Assembly (NCBI RefSeq): GCF_000767165.1
Contig: NZ_AXCZ01000005.1
Location: 1-44,762, forward strand
Reading direction: 5' to 3'
Source: Cellulomonas bogoriensis 69B4 = DSM 16987
GTDB lineage: Bacteria; Actinomycetota; Actinomycetes; Actinomycetales; Cellulomonadaceae
Length of the DNA: 44,762 bases
Below, in pieces: positions 38,320-44,762 of the stretch. Every line of letters starts with the position of its first letter. The first letter of the stretch is position 1. Below the pieces are notes generated by a model. It was not told the DNA's origin. It saw nothing but the letters and a program-made list of their open reading frames with translations, and did not search any database. Made by a program: the position numbers and the translations under genes.

Positions 38320-39576
38320 CATGCGCACACCCAGGAGGGCATCGATGGCGCGCGCCATCACGCCAGGCGCGCCCTCGACCTCGCCGCCGATGCTGAGCGC
38401 CGCGTCCACCCACGTGTCCACTGCGGCGAGGGCTGCAGGCGCGTCGAGGTCATCGGTGAGGGCCGCACGGACCGCCTCGACGGTCGTCCCGGCGTCCGGT
38501 CCACCGTTGCCCGACAGTGCGGTGCGCCACCGGGTCAGGCGATCGCGCGCCTGGTCCAGGACGCCGTCGGTCCACTCCCAGTCGGAGCGGTAGTGGTGGG
38601 CGAGGACGGCGAGCCGGACCGCCATCGGGTCCACGCCCGCATCCCGGAGCGCGGAGACGAGCACCAGGTTGCCCTTCGACTTGCTCATCTTCTCCCCGTC
38701 CAGGCCGACCATCCCGGCGTGCACGTGCACGCGGGGGGCGTGGGCCCCGAGCGCGACGGAGTGCGCGGTGCTCATCTGGTGGTGGGGGAACAGCAGGTCC
38801 CGGCCACCGCCCTGCACGTCCACCTGGTCACCGAGCGAGTGCCGGGCGATGACCGTGCACTCCACGTGCCACCCGGGGCGGCCCGGACCGAGCGGCCCCC
38901 CGTCCCAGGACGGCTCCCCCGGGCGCTCGGAGCGCCACAGCGCGGGGTCCAGGGCGTCACGCTTACCGGGCCGGTCAGGGTCCCCACCCCTCTCGGAGAA
39001 CAGCGCCAGGGACTGCTCCCGGTCCAGGTCCGAGATCGGCGGGGCGTCCGGGACCGCTGCGAGGTCGGCGTACACGTCGCCGGACGTGGCGTCCCCGCCC
39101 CCGGTGCCGTCCTCCGCGGGGACCCGGTAGGCCTGACCCCGGTGGACCATGCCGCTCACCGCCTCGACCACGAGCGGGATGGTCTCGACCGCGCCCAGGT
39201 AGGTGTGGGGGGGGATGACGCCCAGGGCCGTCATGTCCTCGGCGAACAGGGCGCTCTGGTCGGCCGCGAGGTCCTCCCACCGGACCCCGGTCTGCTGCGC
39301 CCGCTCCAGGAGGGGGTCGTCGACGTCGGTCACGTTGGAGGCGTGCTCCACGAGCAGACCGGAGTCCAGCCACGCCCGGTGCAGCAGGTCGAACGCGATG
39401 TACGTCGCCGCGTGCCCGATGTGGGTGGCGTCGTAGGGCGTGATGCCGCACACGTACATGCGACCCACGGGGCCGGAGGCGGCCGGGACCAGCCGACCGG
39501 TCGCGGAGTCCAGGACGTGCACCTCCCCACCGCGGCCGGGGACCTGAGGGATCTGCGGGGAGGGCCAGGTGCGCAC
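38317..39576 (-). CDS. mshC: Cysteine--GlcN-Ins ligase, mycothiol biosynthesis
   Basis: MshC joins cysteine to glucosaminyl-inositol with ATP, a late step of mycothiol synthesis. The 419-residue protein is a cysteinyl-tRNA-synthetase-like enzyme. It has a zinc-binding Cys43 in VCGITPYDATHIGHA, which includes the HIGH-type motif (51-56), GWHVECTVIARHSLG, FPHHQMSTAHSVA, and the KMSKS motif in GEKMSKSKGN near 295. The extension that binds tRNA in true CysRS is missing, and ITPYDATHIGHA is typical of MshC. Its presence shows that the organism uses mycothiol as its main thiol. GTG 39576 follows TAGGCT by 6 nt (leaderless). A 10-bp direct repeat overlaps its stop codon. Confidence 0.95.
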   Translation of the reverse strand: MRTWPSPQIPQVPGRGGEVHVLDSATGRLVPAASGPVGRMYVCGITPYDATHIGHAATYIAFDLLHRAWLDSGLLVEHASNVTDVDDPLLERAQQTGVRWEDLAADQSALFAEDMTALGVIPPHTYLGAVETIPLVVEAVSGMVHRGQAYRVPAEDGTGGGDATSGDVYADLAAVPDAPPISDLDREQSLALFSERGGDPDRPGKRDALDPALWRSERPGEPSWDGGPLGPGRPGWHVECTVIARHSLGDQVDVQGGGRDLLFPHHQMSTAHSVALGAHAPRVHVHAGMVGLDGEKMSKSKGNLVLVSALRDAGVDPMAVRLAVLAHHYRSDWEWTDGVLDQARDRLTRWRTALSGNGGPDAGTTVEAVRAALTDDLDAPAALAAVDTWVDAALSIGGEVEGAPGVMARAIDALLGVRM

Positions 39577-39582
39577 CCGCGA

Positions 39583-39588
39583 AGCCTA
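39583..39588 (-). promoter_or_regulatory. -10 box of mshC (leaderless layout)
   Basis: TAGGCT on the minus strand lies 6 nt before the mshC GTG, in the 30-base gap after uppP. It indicates that mshC has its own promoter although uppP is on the same strand. Confidence 0.6.
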
Positions 39589-39606
39589 ACCGGGCAGGCG
39601 CCGACG

Positions 39607-40482
39607 CTAGTGCAGCACGCCACCTTCAGGGGTGAGGACACCCGCGACGAGCAGCGCCACGACCACGGCGGCCAGGACCAGCCGGTAGATCACGAACGGC
39701 TGGTAGCTGTAGGTCGAGACGATCCTGAGGAACCAGATGATCACGCCGTAGCCGGCCACGAACGCGACGAGGGTCGCCAGTGCCGTGGCGGCGAGGCTCG
39801 GCGTCCCCGGGAGCGCGAACTCATCGAGGCTCGCGAACAGCTGCTGGAACCCCGAGCCCATGACGGCGGGGATCGCGAGCAGGAACGAGTACCGCGCCGC
39901 CGCCTCCCGGGTGTACCCCATGAGCAGCCCCGCGGTGATGGTGCCCCCGGAGCGTGACACCCCGGGAATCAGTGCCATGGCCTGCGCGAAGCCGTAGATG
40001 ATCGCGTGCTTGCCGGTCAGCTGGTCCAGGCGTCGCCGCTTGGCCCCGAACTTGTCGGCGAAGCTGAGGAAGATCGCGAAGAGCGCGAGGGTCATCGCCA
40101 CCAGGTACAGGTTCCGGAACGGTCCCTTGATGGAGTCCTGGAACGTGAGTCCGAGCACCACGATGGGCACAGAGCCGAGCGCGATCCACCAGCCCATGCG
40201 CGCGTCGGCGTCCTGCGACCCGAGGCGCTCGCGCCAGCTGGTGCCGGTCGCGCCGGTGATCGCGCGCCACCACGCCACGCAGATGCGCGCGATGTCCTTG
40301 CGGAAGTAGAGGATCACGGCCGTCTCGGTGCCGATCTGGGTGACGGCGGTGAACGCGGCACCGGGGTCGCCTCCCCCGGGCAGCAGCTCGCCGACGATCC
40401 GCAGGTGCGCGCTGGAGGAGATCGGCAGGAACTCCGTCAGAGCCTGGACAAGACCAAGGAACACGGCTTCCCACCACGTCAT
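39607..40482 (-). CDS. uppP: Undecaprenyl-diphosphatase
   Basis: UppP (BacA) removes a phosphate from undecaprenyl diphosphate to recycle the lipid carrier for cell-wall synthesis. The 291-residue membrane protein has the signature [11 protein letters not shown] (residues 17-27), with catalytic Glu17 and His26, and the second motif [15 protein letters not shown] with its conserved Ser and Arg. Seven to eight hydrophobic helices are visible. An insertion of polar residues near 75-100 ([19 protein letters not shown]) is common in actinobacterial members. ATG 40482 is preceded by TAGCGT at 8 nt and no ribosome site. The gene is divergent from the aldo/keto reductase, with only 43 bases between the two start codons. 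Confidence 0.95.
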   Translation of the reverse strand: MTWWEAVFLGLVQALTEFLPISSSAHLRIVGELLPGGGDPGAAFTAVTQIGTETAVILYFRKDIARICVAWWRAITGATGTSWRERLGSQDADARMGWWIALGSVPIVVLGLTFQDSIKGPFRNLYLVAMTLALFAIFLSFADKFGAKRRRLDQLTGKHAIIYGFAQAMALIPGVSRSGGTITAGLLMGYTREAAARYSFLLAIPAVMGSGFQQLFASLDEFALPGTPSLAATALATLVAFVAGYGVIIWFLRIVSTYSYQPFVIYRLVLAAVVVALLVAGVLTPEGGVLH

Positions 40483-40490
40483 GGCGCGCA

Positions 40491-40496
40491 ACGCTA
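40491..40496 (-). promoter_or_regulatory. -10 box of uppP (leaderless layout)
   Basis: TAGCGT on the minus strand lies 8 nt before the uppP ATG. Any -35 element must overlap the promoter of the divergent reductase gene. Confidence 0.5.
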
Positions 40497-40511
40497 CCGT
40501 GCCCGGACGGG

Positions 40512-40517
40512 TAGCCT
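40512..40517 (+). promoter_or_regulatory. -10 box of the aldo/keto reductase gene (leaderless layout)
   Basis: TAGCCT lies 8 nt before the ATG at 40526. With the uppP box it forms a compact back-to-back promoter pair in 43 bases. Confidence 0.5.
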
Positions 40518-40525
40518 GACCAGCC

Positions 40526-41482
40526 ATGGAGGAGCGACTGCTCGGCAGCACGGGACTACGGGTCTCGTCGCTGGCCCTGGGCACCCTGACGTGGAGCAGG
40601 GACACCGACGAGCACGAGGCGTCCGAGCAGCTGCGCGACTTCGTCGACGCCGGTGGGACGCTGGTCGACACCGCCGCCCACTACGGCGACGGCGGCGCCG
40701 AGGAGCTCATCGGTGCGCTGCTGGGCGACACCGTCTCGCGTGAGGACGTCCTGCTGTGCACCAAAGCGGGAGTACGACGGACACCTGACGGTGGTGTGGT
40801 CGACGCCTCCCGCGGGAACCTCCTGGGCACCCTGGAGGCGTCACTGCGCCGGCTGGGCACCGACCACGTGGACCTGTGGCTGGTCCAGGCCCCGGACCCA
40901 CGCACACCCCTGACCGAGACGGTGACGGCGCTGGAGCAGGCCCTGCGGTCGGGCAAGGCACGCTACGTCGGCCTCTCCGACCACCCGGCGTGGCAGGCCG
41001 CCAGGGTCGCCACACTTCTGGGCCCGGGCGGGATGGCAGCGGTGGAGGTGGAGTACTCGCTGCTCCAGCGGGGAATCGAACGTGAGCTCGTGCCTGCCGC
41101 GACGGATCTGGGGACCGGGATCCTGGCGTGGTCGCCCCTGGGCCGCGGGGTGCTGACGGGCAAGTACCGGCACGCGATCCCCTCGGACTCGCGAGCGGCG
41201 TCGGCGCACCTGGCCGGCTTCGTCGAGCCGTACCTCGGCCGGACGTCCAGCCCGGTCGTGGAGGCCCTCGTCACCGCAGCCCAGGGACTGGAGCGCAGCC
41301 CCCTGGAGGTGGCCCTCGCGTGGGTGCTGAGCAGGCCGGCCGTGAGCTCGGCGGTGGTGGGCGCCCGGACCGCAGCACAGCTGCGGGAGTCCTTGGCCAC
41401 GGACGTGGAGCTCCCCGAGGCGATCGTGGCCGCACTGGACGAGGTCAGCGCGCCCCACCTCGGGTACCCCGAGCGCCGGTGA
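40526..41482 (+). CDS. Aldo/keto reductase with Gln at the catalytic His position
   Basis: This 318-residue protein has the aldo/keto reductase TIM-barrel, normally an NADPH-dependent carbonyl reductase. Asp48 and Tyr53 ([18 protein letters not shown]) and Lys80 (VLLCTKAG) match three of the four catalytic residues. The fourth, usually His in a DLYLIH-type strand, is Gln121 here ([10 protein letters not shown]). Cofactor-binding regions [13 protein letters not shown] and [16 protein letters not shown] are present. The substrate is unknown. The gene has its own leaderless-type promoter and converges on the acidic-protein gene with 13 bases between the stop codons. Confidence 0.9.
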   Translation: MEERLLGSTGLRVSSLALGTLTWSRDTDEHEASEQLRDFVDAGGTLVDTAAHYGDGGAEELIGALLGDTVSREDVLLCTKAGVRRTPDGGVVDASRGNLLGTLEASLRRLGTDHVDLWLVQAPDPRTPLTETVTALEQALRSGKARYVGLSDHPAWQAARVATLLGPGGMAAVEVEYSLLQRGIERELVPAATDLGTGILAWSPLGRGVLTGKYRHAIPSDSRAASAHLAGFVEPYLGRTSSPVVEALVTAAQGLERSPLEVALAWVLSRPAVSSAVVGARTAAQLRESLATDVELPEAIVAALDEVSAPHLGYPERR

Positions 41483-41495
41483 GGACGGCCGTGGA

Positions 41496-41852
41496 CTACC
41501 GCGCGTCGGCGTCGGGGTCCTCGTCCTCCTCCAACGGGGTCAGGTCGTCCTCGTCGTCGAGGTCCACGTCGAGGTCCGCGCCGTCGAGGTCGTCCTCGTC
41601 CAGGTCGTCCTCGTCCAGGTCCTCGGTGTCGTCGTCCTCGTCGTCGGTGTCGTCGTCGGCGAGGTAGAACGGCAACGTCTCCCCGTAGACCTTGACCAAG
41701 GCGTCGTCGTACACCTCGAAGGCGTCGGCGAGGACGTCGTAGGCGTCGTCCACGGCGGGGTCGTCGTCACGTCGTCGGGTGCTGACGGCATGATGATGGC
41801 CCTCGAGCGCGGCGAGCAGGCGGTCGAGCGCGGCACGCGGGTCAACGGTCAT
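41496..41852 (-). CDS. Small acidic protein with Asp/Glu repeat tail
   Basis: This 118-residue protein has a helical N-terminal half (about 3-62) with the pattern RAALDRLLAALEGHHHAV and DAYDVLADAFEVYDDALVKVYGETLPFYL. It is followed by a tail of about 50 residues that is almost wholly Asp, Glu and Leu, including repeated DEDDL units. The tail is encoded by an imperfect 15-base repeat. Related actinobacterial proteins, usually of unknown function and sometimes labelled primosomal, occur beside DUF5703 genes. ATG 41852 follows TACGGT by 6 nt, consistent with a leaderless start. It is divergent from the DUF5703 gene, with 29 bases between the start codons. Function unknown; DNA mimicry or chaperone-like charge shielding are guesses. 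Confidence 0.75.
   Translation of the reverse strand: MTVDPRAALDRLLAALEGHHHAVSTRRRDDDPAVDDAYDVLADAFEVYDDALVKVYGETLPFYLADDDTDDEDDDTEDLDEDDLDEDDLDGADLDVDLDDEDDLTPLEEDEDPDADAR
41578..41621 (-). repeat. 15-base repeat encoding the acidic DEDDL units
   Basis: The unit GTCGTCCTCGTCCAG (plus strand) occurs twice in tandem near 41590-41619 with degenerate copies around it. Each unit codes for five residues of the acidic tail, so the repeat could vary in length between strains. Confidence 0.5.
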
Positions 41853-41858
41853 GGGTCG

Positions 41859-41864
41859 ACCGTA
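41859..41864 (-). promoter_or_regulatory. -10 box of the acidic-protein gene (leaderless layout)
   Basis: TACGGT on the minus strand lies 6 nt before the ATG at 41852, within the 29-base gap shared with the DUF5703 gene. Confidence 0.5.
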
Positions 41865-41881
41865 GCGCCGTAGGAGGCACA

Positions 41882-42139
41882 ATGGCACTCGTTCGGAGCA
41901 CCGGCAGCGGGGAGGACCACGTGGCGACCAGCACCATCCGCAGGCGTGCCGAGCAGGGGGCCTACGAGTTCAGGGTGGTGACGATCGACCCGGGGACCAC
42001 GCGGGGTGAGGCGCGCCGCCGCCTCACAGAGGAGGCCGAGTACGGCCGGTGGGAGCTGGCCCGGACGCGCCTGTACGCGGGTGGGACCCGCAAGGTGTGG
42101 TTGCGCCGCAAGATCATCCGGGTGCAGAGCACGCTGTAG
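41882..42139 (+). CDS. DUF5703 family protein
   Basis: This 85-residue basic protein matches the small actinobacterial DUF5703 family. The conserved core is YEFRVVTIDPGTTRGEARRRLTEEAEYGRWELARTRLYAGGTRKVWLRRKIIRV (about 28-82, several basic clusters). The function is unknown; size and charge would allow nucleic-acid or membrane-surface binding. ATG 41882 has AGGAGG 4 nt upstream, so unlike its neighbours it has a clear ribosome site. A later GTG (VATSTIRRRAEQG) would give a shorter product closer to the family's usual length. The gene is divergent from the acidic protein and converges on the M20 peptidase gene. Confidence 0.82.
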   Translation: MALVRSTGSGEDHVATSTIRRRAEQGAYEFRVVTIDPGTTRGEARRRLTEEAEYGRWELARTRLYAGGTRKVWLRRKIIRVQSTL

Positions 42140-42155
42140 GCACCCCGCCACCGCC

Positions 42156-43502
42156 TCAGCAGGTGGCGAGCAGACGGTCCAGGACCCGCACACCGAACGT
42201 CAGGGACTGCACCGGCACACGCTCGTCGACGCCGTGGAACATGGCCGCGAAGTCCAGGCTCGGGGGCAGCTGCAAGGGGGCGAAGCCGTACCCGGTGATC
42301 CCGAGCCGCGCCAGGGACTTGTTGTCCGTCCCCCCGGACAGCGTGTACGGCAGCACCGTCGCCCCGGGGTCCTCGGCGTGCAGCGCCGAGACCATCGCAT
42401 CGACGAGGTCTCCCGCGAACGGGACCTCCAGGGCACGGTCCCGGTGCAGGTCCTCGATGCGGACGTGGTCCCCGGCGAGGCGCTCGAGGGTGGCGCGTGC
42501 CTCGTCCTCGTACCCGGGCAGGAAACGGGTGTCGAGGACCGCGTGCGCGGTCCCGGGGATCACGTTCGACTTGTAGCCGGCCTGCAGCTGGGTCGGGTTC
42601 GCGGTGTTGCGCACCGTCGCACCGACGAACCTCGCGGCCGGGCCGAGGGCGTCCACGAGCCGGTCGACGGCATCGGGGTCCTCGGGGTCGAACGGCAGGC
42701 CCGTGAGGTCCGCCACCCCGCTGAGGAGGGCGTGGACGGTGGGGGTGAGCTGCAACGGCCAGGGGTGGTTGCCGATGCGCGCGACCGCCGCCGCCAGGTG
42801 CGTCACGGCGTTCTCGGTGTTGACCTGCGACCCGTGCCCGGCCCGTCCGTCGGCGACCAGTCGCAACCAGCCGATGCCCTTCTCCGCGGTCTGCAGCAGG
42901 TACGTCCGCCGGCCGGCGACGTCGACGGAGAACCCGCCCACCTCGCTGATCGCCTCGGTGGCGCCCTCGAACAGGTCCGGACGGTGGTCGACCGCGTACC
43001 GTGCCCCGAACCTGCCGCCGGCCTCCTCGTCGGCGAAGAACGCGACGACCAGGTCACGGGCGGGTCGACGCCCCTCCCGCACCATCTGGCGCACGACCGC
43101 CAGGATCATCGCGTCCATGTCCTTCATGTCCACCGCGCCACGGCCCCAGAGCAGGCCGTCGATCTCCTCGCCCCCGAACGGGTCGACGGTCCAGTCCTCG
43201 GCGGCCGCGGGTACCACGTCGGTGTGGCCGTGCAGGACCAGCGCGGGCCGGGCCGGATCGACCCCGGGCATGCGCACCACGACGCTCGCGCGGCCGGGTG
43301 CGGACTCGAAGATCTCCGGGTCCAGGCCCACCTCGCACAGGGATCCCATGACGTACTCGGCGGCGTCCCGCTCCCCCGGCCCCGACCCGTCACCGTAGTT
43401 CGAGGTGTCGATCCGCAGCAGGTCCTGGCAGATGCCCACGACCTCGTCCTCGGCGGTGGGGTGGGCGGCCTGGGTGCCGGGGTCGGTCGCGGGGGTGGTC
43501 AT
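42156..43502 (-). CDS. M20-family metallopeptidase
   Basis: This 448-residue protein is an M20/M25/M40 metallopeptidase, probably a cytoplasmic dipeptidase or amidohydrolase. The dinuclear zinc site is visible: LHGHTDVVP (His and Asp), the bridging Asp in GRGAVDMKDMDAM, the catalytic Glu pair in AFFADEEAGG, and a C-terminal His in AMFHGVDERVPV. The lid dimerisation domain sits between, with AGHGSQVNTENAV. ATG 43502 is chosen over GTG 43511 because TACCGT lies 7 nt upstream of it and overlaps the GTG. The M3 peptidase gene ends 25 bases upstream of this start, so two peptidase genes are adjacent on this strand. The substrate is not predictable. Confidence 0.9.
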   Translation of the reverse strand: MTTPATDPGTQAAHPTAEDEVVGICQDLLRIDTSNYGDGSGPGERDAAEYVMGSLCEVGLDPEIFESAPGRASVVVRMPGVDPARPALVLHGHTDVVPAAAEDWTVDPFGGEEIDGLLWGRGAVDMKDMDAMILAVVRQMVREGRRPARDLVVAFFADEEAGGRFGARYAVDHRPDLFEGATEAISEVGGFSVDVAGRRTYLLQTAEKGIGWLRLVADGRAGHGSQVNTENAVTHLAAAVARIGNHPWPLQLTPTVHALLSGVADLTGLPFDPEDPDAVDRLVDALGPAARFVGATVRNTANPTQLQAGYKSNVIPGTAHAVLDTRFLPGYEDEARATLERLAGDHVRIEDLHRDRALEVPFAGDLVDAMVSALHAEDPGATVLPYTLSGGTDNKSLARLGITGYGFAPLQLPPSLDFAAMFHGVDERVPVQSLTFGVRVLDRLLATC

Positions 43503-43509
43503 GACGGCC

Positions 43510-43515
43510 ACGGTA
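43510..43515 (-). promoter_or_regulatory. -10 box of the M20 peptidase gene (leaderless layout)
   Basis: TACCGT on the minus strand lies 7 nt before ATG 43502 and overlaps the alternative GTG at 43511. Confidence 0.45.
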
Positions 43516-43527
43516 CCCGGCTGGAGG

Positions 43528-44762
43528 TCAGGCCAGACCGCGACGGGTGAGCAGCGGCTGGAGGTCCGGACCGCGCCCGCGCAGCTCCGTGAAGGCCTCC
43601 ATCACGTCGCACGAGCCGCCCCGGGACAGCAGTGCCCGGCGGAAGCGGTCACCGTTGCTGCGCTTCAGGCCGCCGTTCTCGGTGAACCAGGCCACGGTGT
43701 CGGCGTCCAGGACCGCGGACCACAGGTAGGAGTAGTACTCCGCGGCGTACCCCCCGCCGAACACGTGCTTGAAGTAGGTGCTGCGGTACCTGGGCGTCAC
43801 ACCGGGTACGTCCAGGCCCGCAGCCTGCAGGACGGCACGCTCGAAGTCTGCGACGGCCTCCGGGGTGGTGGGCAGGTCCTCGGGCGTGTGCCGGTGCCAC
43901 GCCTGGTCCAGGAGCGCGGCACCCAGGTACTCGGTGGTGGCGTGCCCCTGCCCGAACCGTTGCGAGGAGGCCAGGGTCTGCACCCACTCGGAGGGCATCG
44001 GCTCACCGGTGACGTGATGCACCGCGAACCGGGCCAGCACCGCGGGGTCCCACGCCCACATCTCGTTGACCTGCGAGGGGAACTCCACGAAGTCCCGGGG
44101 CACCTCGGTACCGGACTGGGAGGGCAGGCGGACGTCGGACAGCAGCCCGTGCAGGGCGTGGCCGAACTCGTGGAACGCGGTGATCACCTCGTCCCAGGTC
44201 AGCAACGTCGGCCGCCCGTCGGCCGGGCGGGTGATGTTGAGGTTGTTCACGACCACGGCCTTGTGCCCCAGCAGGTGGCTCTGGTCGACGAGGTTGTGCA
44301 TCCAGGCCCCACCCTCCTTGGTGGGGCGGGCGTACCAGTCGGCCAGGAACAGGCCCGCCGGGGACCCGTCCGCGTCGTGCACCTCGTAGACCTCCACGTC
44401 CGGGTGGTAGCCGCGCAGGTCCTCCCGGCGGGTGAAGGTGAGTCCGTACAGCGCGGTGGCCGCGTGGAAGACCCCGTCGTGGACGACGCGCCCGAGCTCC
44501 AGGTAGGGGCGCAGGACCGCGTCGTCCAGGGCGTAGCGCTCCTGCATGAGCAGCCGCGAGCAGTACGCCCAGTCCCAGGGTTCCACCGTCGCGTCCGGGT
44601 GCTCCCGGCGCAGGACCTCGGTCAGCTCGGCGGCCTCGGCGCGGGCGTTCGCCGCGGCGGCGGGGCCCACACGGTCCAGCAGGTCCTGCACCGCCGTGGC
44701 GGTGCGCGCGGTGGAGTCCTGGACGACGTGCGCGGCGTGGTGCTCGTCGCCCAGCAGGCGGG
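43528..44762 (-). CDS. M3-family metallopeptidase (5' end outside window)
   Basis: This is the C-terminal part, about 411 residues, of an M3 (thimet oligopeptidase/peptidyl-dipeptidase Dcp-like) zinc peptidase, which degrades short peptides in the cytoplasm. The zinc motif HEFGHALH is in VITAFHEFGHALHGLLSD, followed by TEVPRDFVEFPSQVNEMW with the third zinc ligand Glu, and the substrate-binding FGGGYAAEYYSYLWSAVLDAD near the C-terminus. The reading frame is open to the last base of the window (RLLGDEHHAAHVVQDS, typical of M3 upstream of the catalytic domain), so the start lies beyond it; the GTG at 44691 is internal. It precedes the M20 peptidase gene on the same strand. Confidence 0.92.
   Translation of the reverse strand, partial: RLLGDEHHAAHVVQDSTARTATAVQDLLDRVGPAAAANARAEAAELTEVLRREHPDATVEPWDWAYCSRLLMQERYALDDAVLRPYLELGRVVHDGVFHAATALYGLTFTRREDLRGYHPDVEVYEVHDADGSPAGLFLADWYARPTKEGGAWMHNLVDQSHLLGHKAVVVNNLNITRPADGRPTLLTWDEVITAFHEFGHALHGLLSDVRLPSQSGTEVPRDFVEFPSQVNEMWAWDPAVLARFAVHHVTGEPMPSEWVQTLASSQRFGQGHATTEYLGAALLDQAWHRHTPEDLPTTPEAVADFERAVLQAAGLDVPGVTPRYRSTYFKHVFGGGYAAEYYSYLWSAVLDADTVAWFTENGGLKRSNGDRFRRALLSRGGSCDVMEAFTELRGRGPDLQPLLTRRGLA

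Noticed and set aside
38317-39576. Cysteinyl-tRNA synthetase (cysS)
   Set aside because: HIGH and KMSKS motifs are present, but the chain lacks the tRNA-binding extension and has the ITPYDATHIGHA form typical of MshC.

Overview
The window is chromosomal DNA of a high-G+C actinobacterium, most likely of the order Micrococcales (Cellulomonas/Promicromonospora-like; this placement is inference from gene content and order, not from a search). The lineage markers are a complete Pup-proteasome gene set (arc, dop, pup, prcB, prcA, pafA), the mycothiol enzyme MshC, a mycothiol-linked DinB/MDMPI-fold protein, DUF5703 and HGxxPAAW proteins, the Trp-operon membrane protein, strong G/C third-codon bias and many GTG starts. 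Coding density is very high. No stretch of 300 bases lacks a gene, and I found no tRNA, rRNA, insertion sequence, phage gene or CRISPR array.

Layout. 1-4 kb (+): tail of an unknown gene, a fused secDF translocase gene, a small membrane protein and a thioredoxin-reductase-like flavoprotein, ending at a bidirectional terminator. 4-25 kb (mostly -): reading with transcription, hisF; a heterodimeric ABC exporter; hisI-trpE-Trp membrane protein; three small membrane proteins; trpC-trpB-trpA-lgt; gltB-gltD; pyk. Most steps inside these units are 4-base start/stop overlaps. A DinB-like gene on the + strand sits between hisF and the exporter. trpD, trpG and trpF are absent here.

25-34 kb (-): M50 protease with CBS domains, TrmI tRNA methyltransferase, Arc/Mpa ATPase, Dop, Pup, PrcB, PrcA, PafA, and a lipoprotein FKBP that leads into hisF. 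This is the pupylation/proteasome system: PafA attaches Pup, Dop deamidates and removes it, Arc unfolds tagged proteins and PrcAB degrades them.

35-44.8 kb (both strands): RecB-like Fe-S nuclease, HAD phosphatase, DUF3592 membrane protein, PAC2 protein, MshC, UppP, an aldo/keto reductase, a very acidic small protein, DUF5703, an M20 peptidase and a truncated M3 peptidase.

The most interesting signals are: (1) a recurring leaderless-promoter layout, TA-N3-T placed 6-8 nt before the start codon of twelve genes, concentrated in the right third; (2) a lengthened Dop loop; (3) an asymmetric ABC exporter pair with complementary degenerate ATP-site residues; (4) a perfect 23-bp hairpin directly abutting the DUF2752 start codon; (5) a fused SecDF; (6) a TrxR-like protein without a recognisable NADPH glycine motif. 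No wholly new defence or mobile system is visible.
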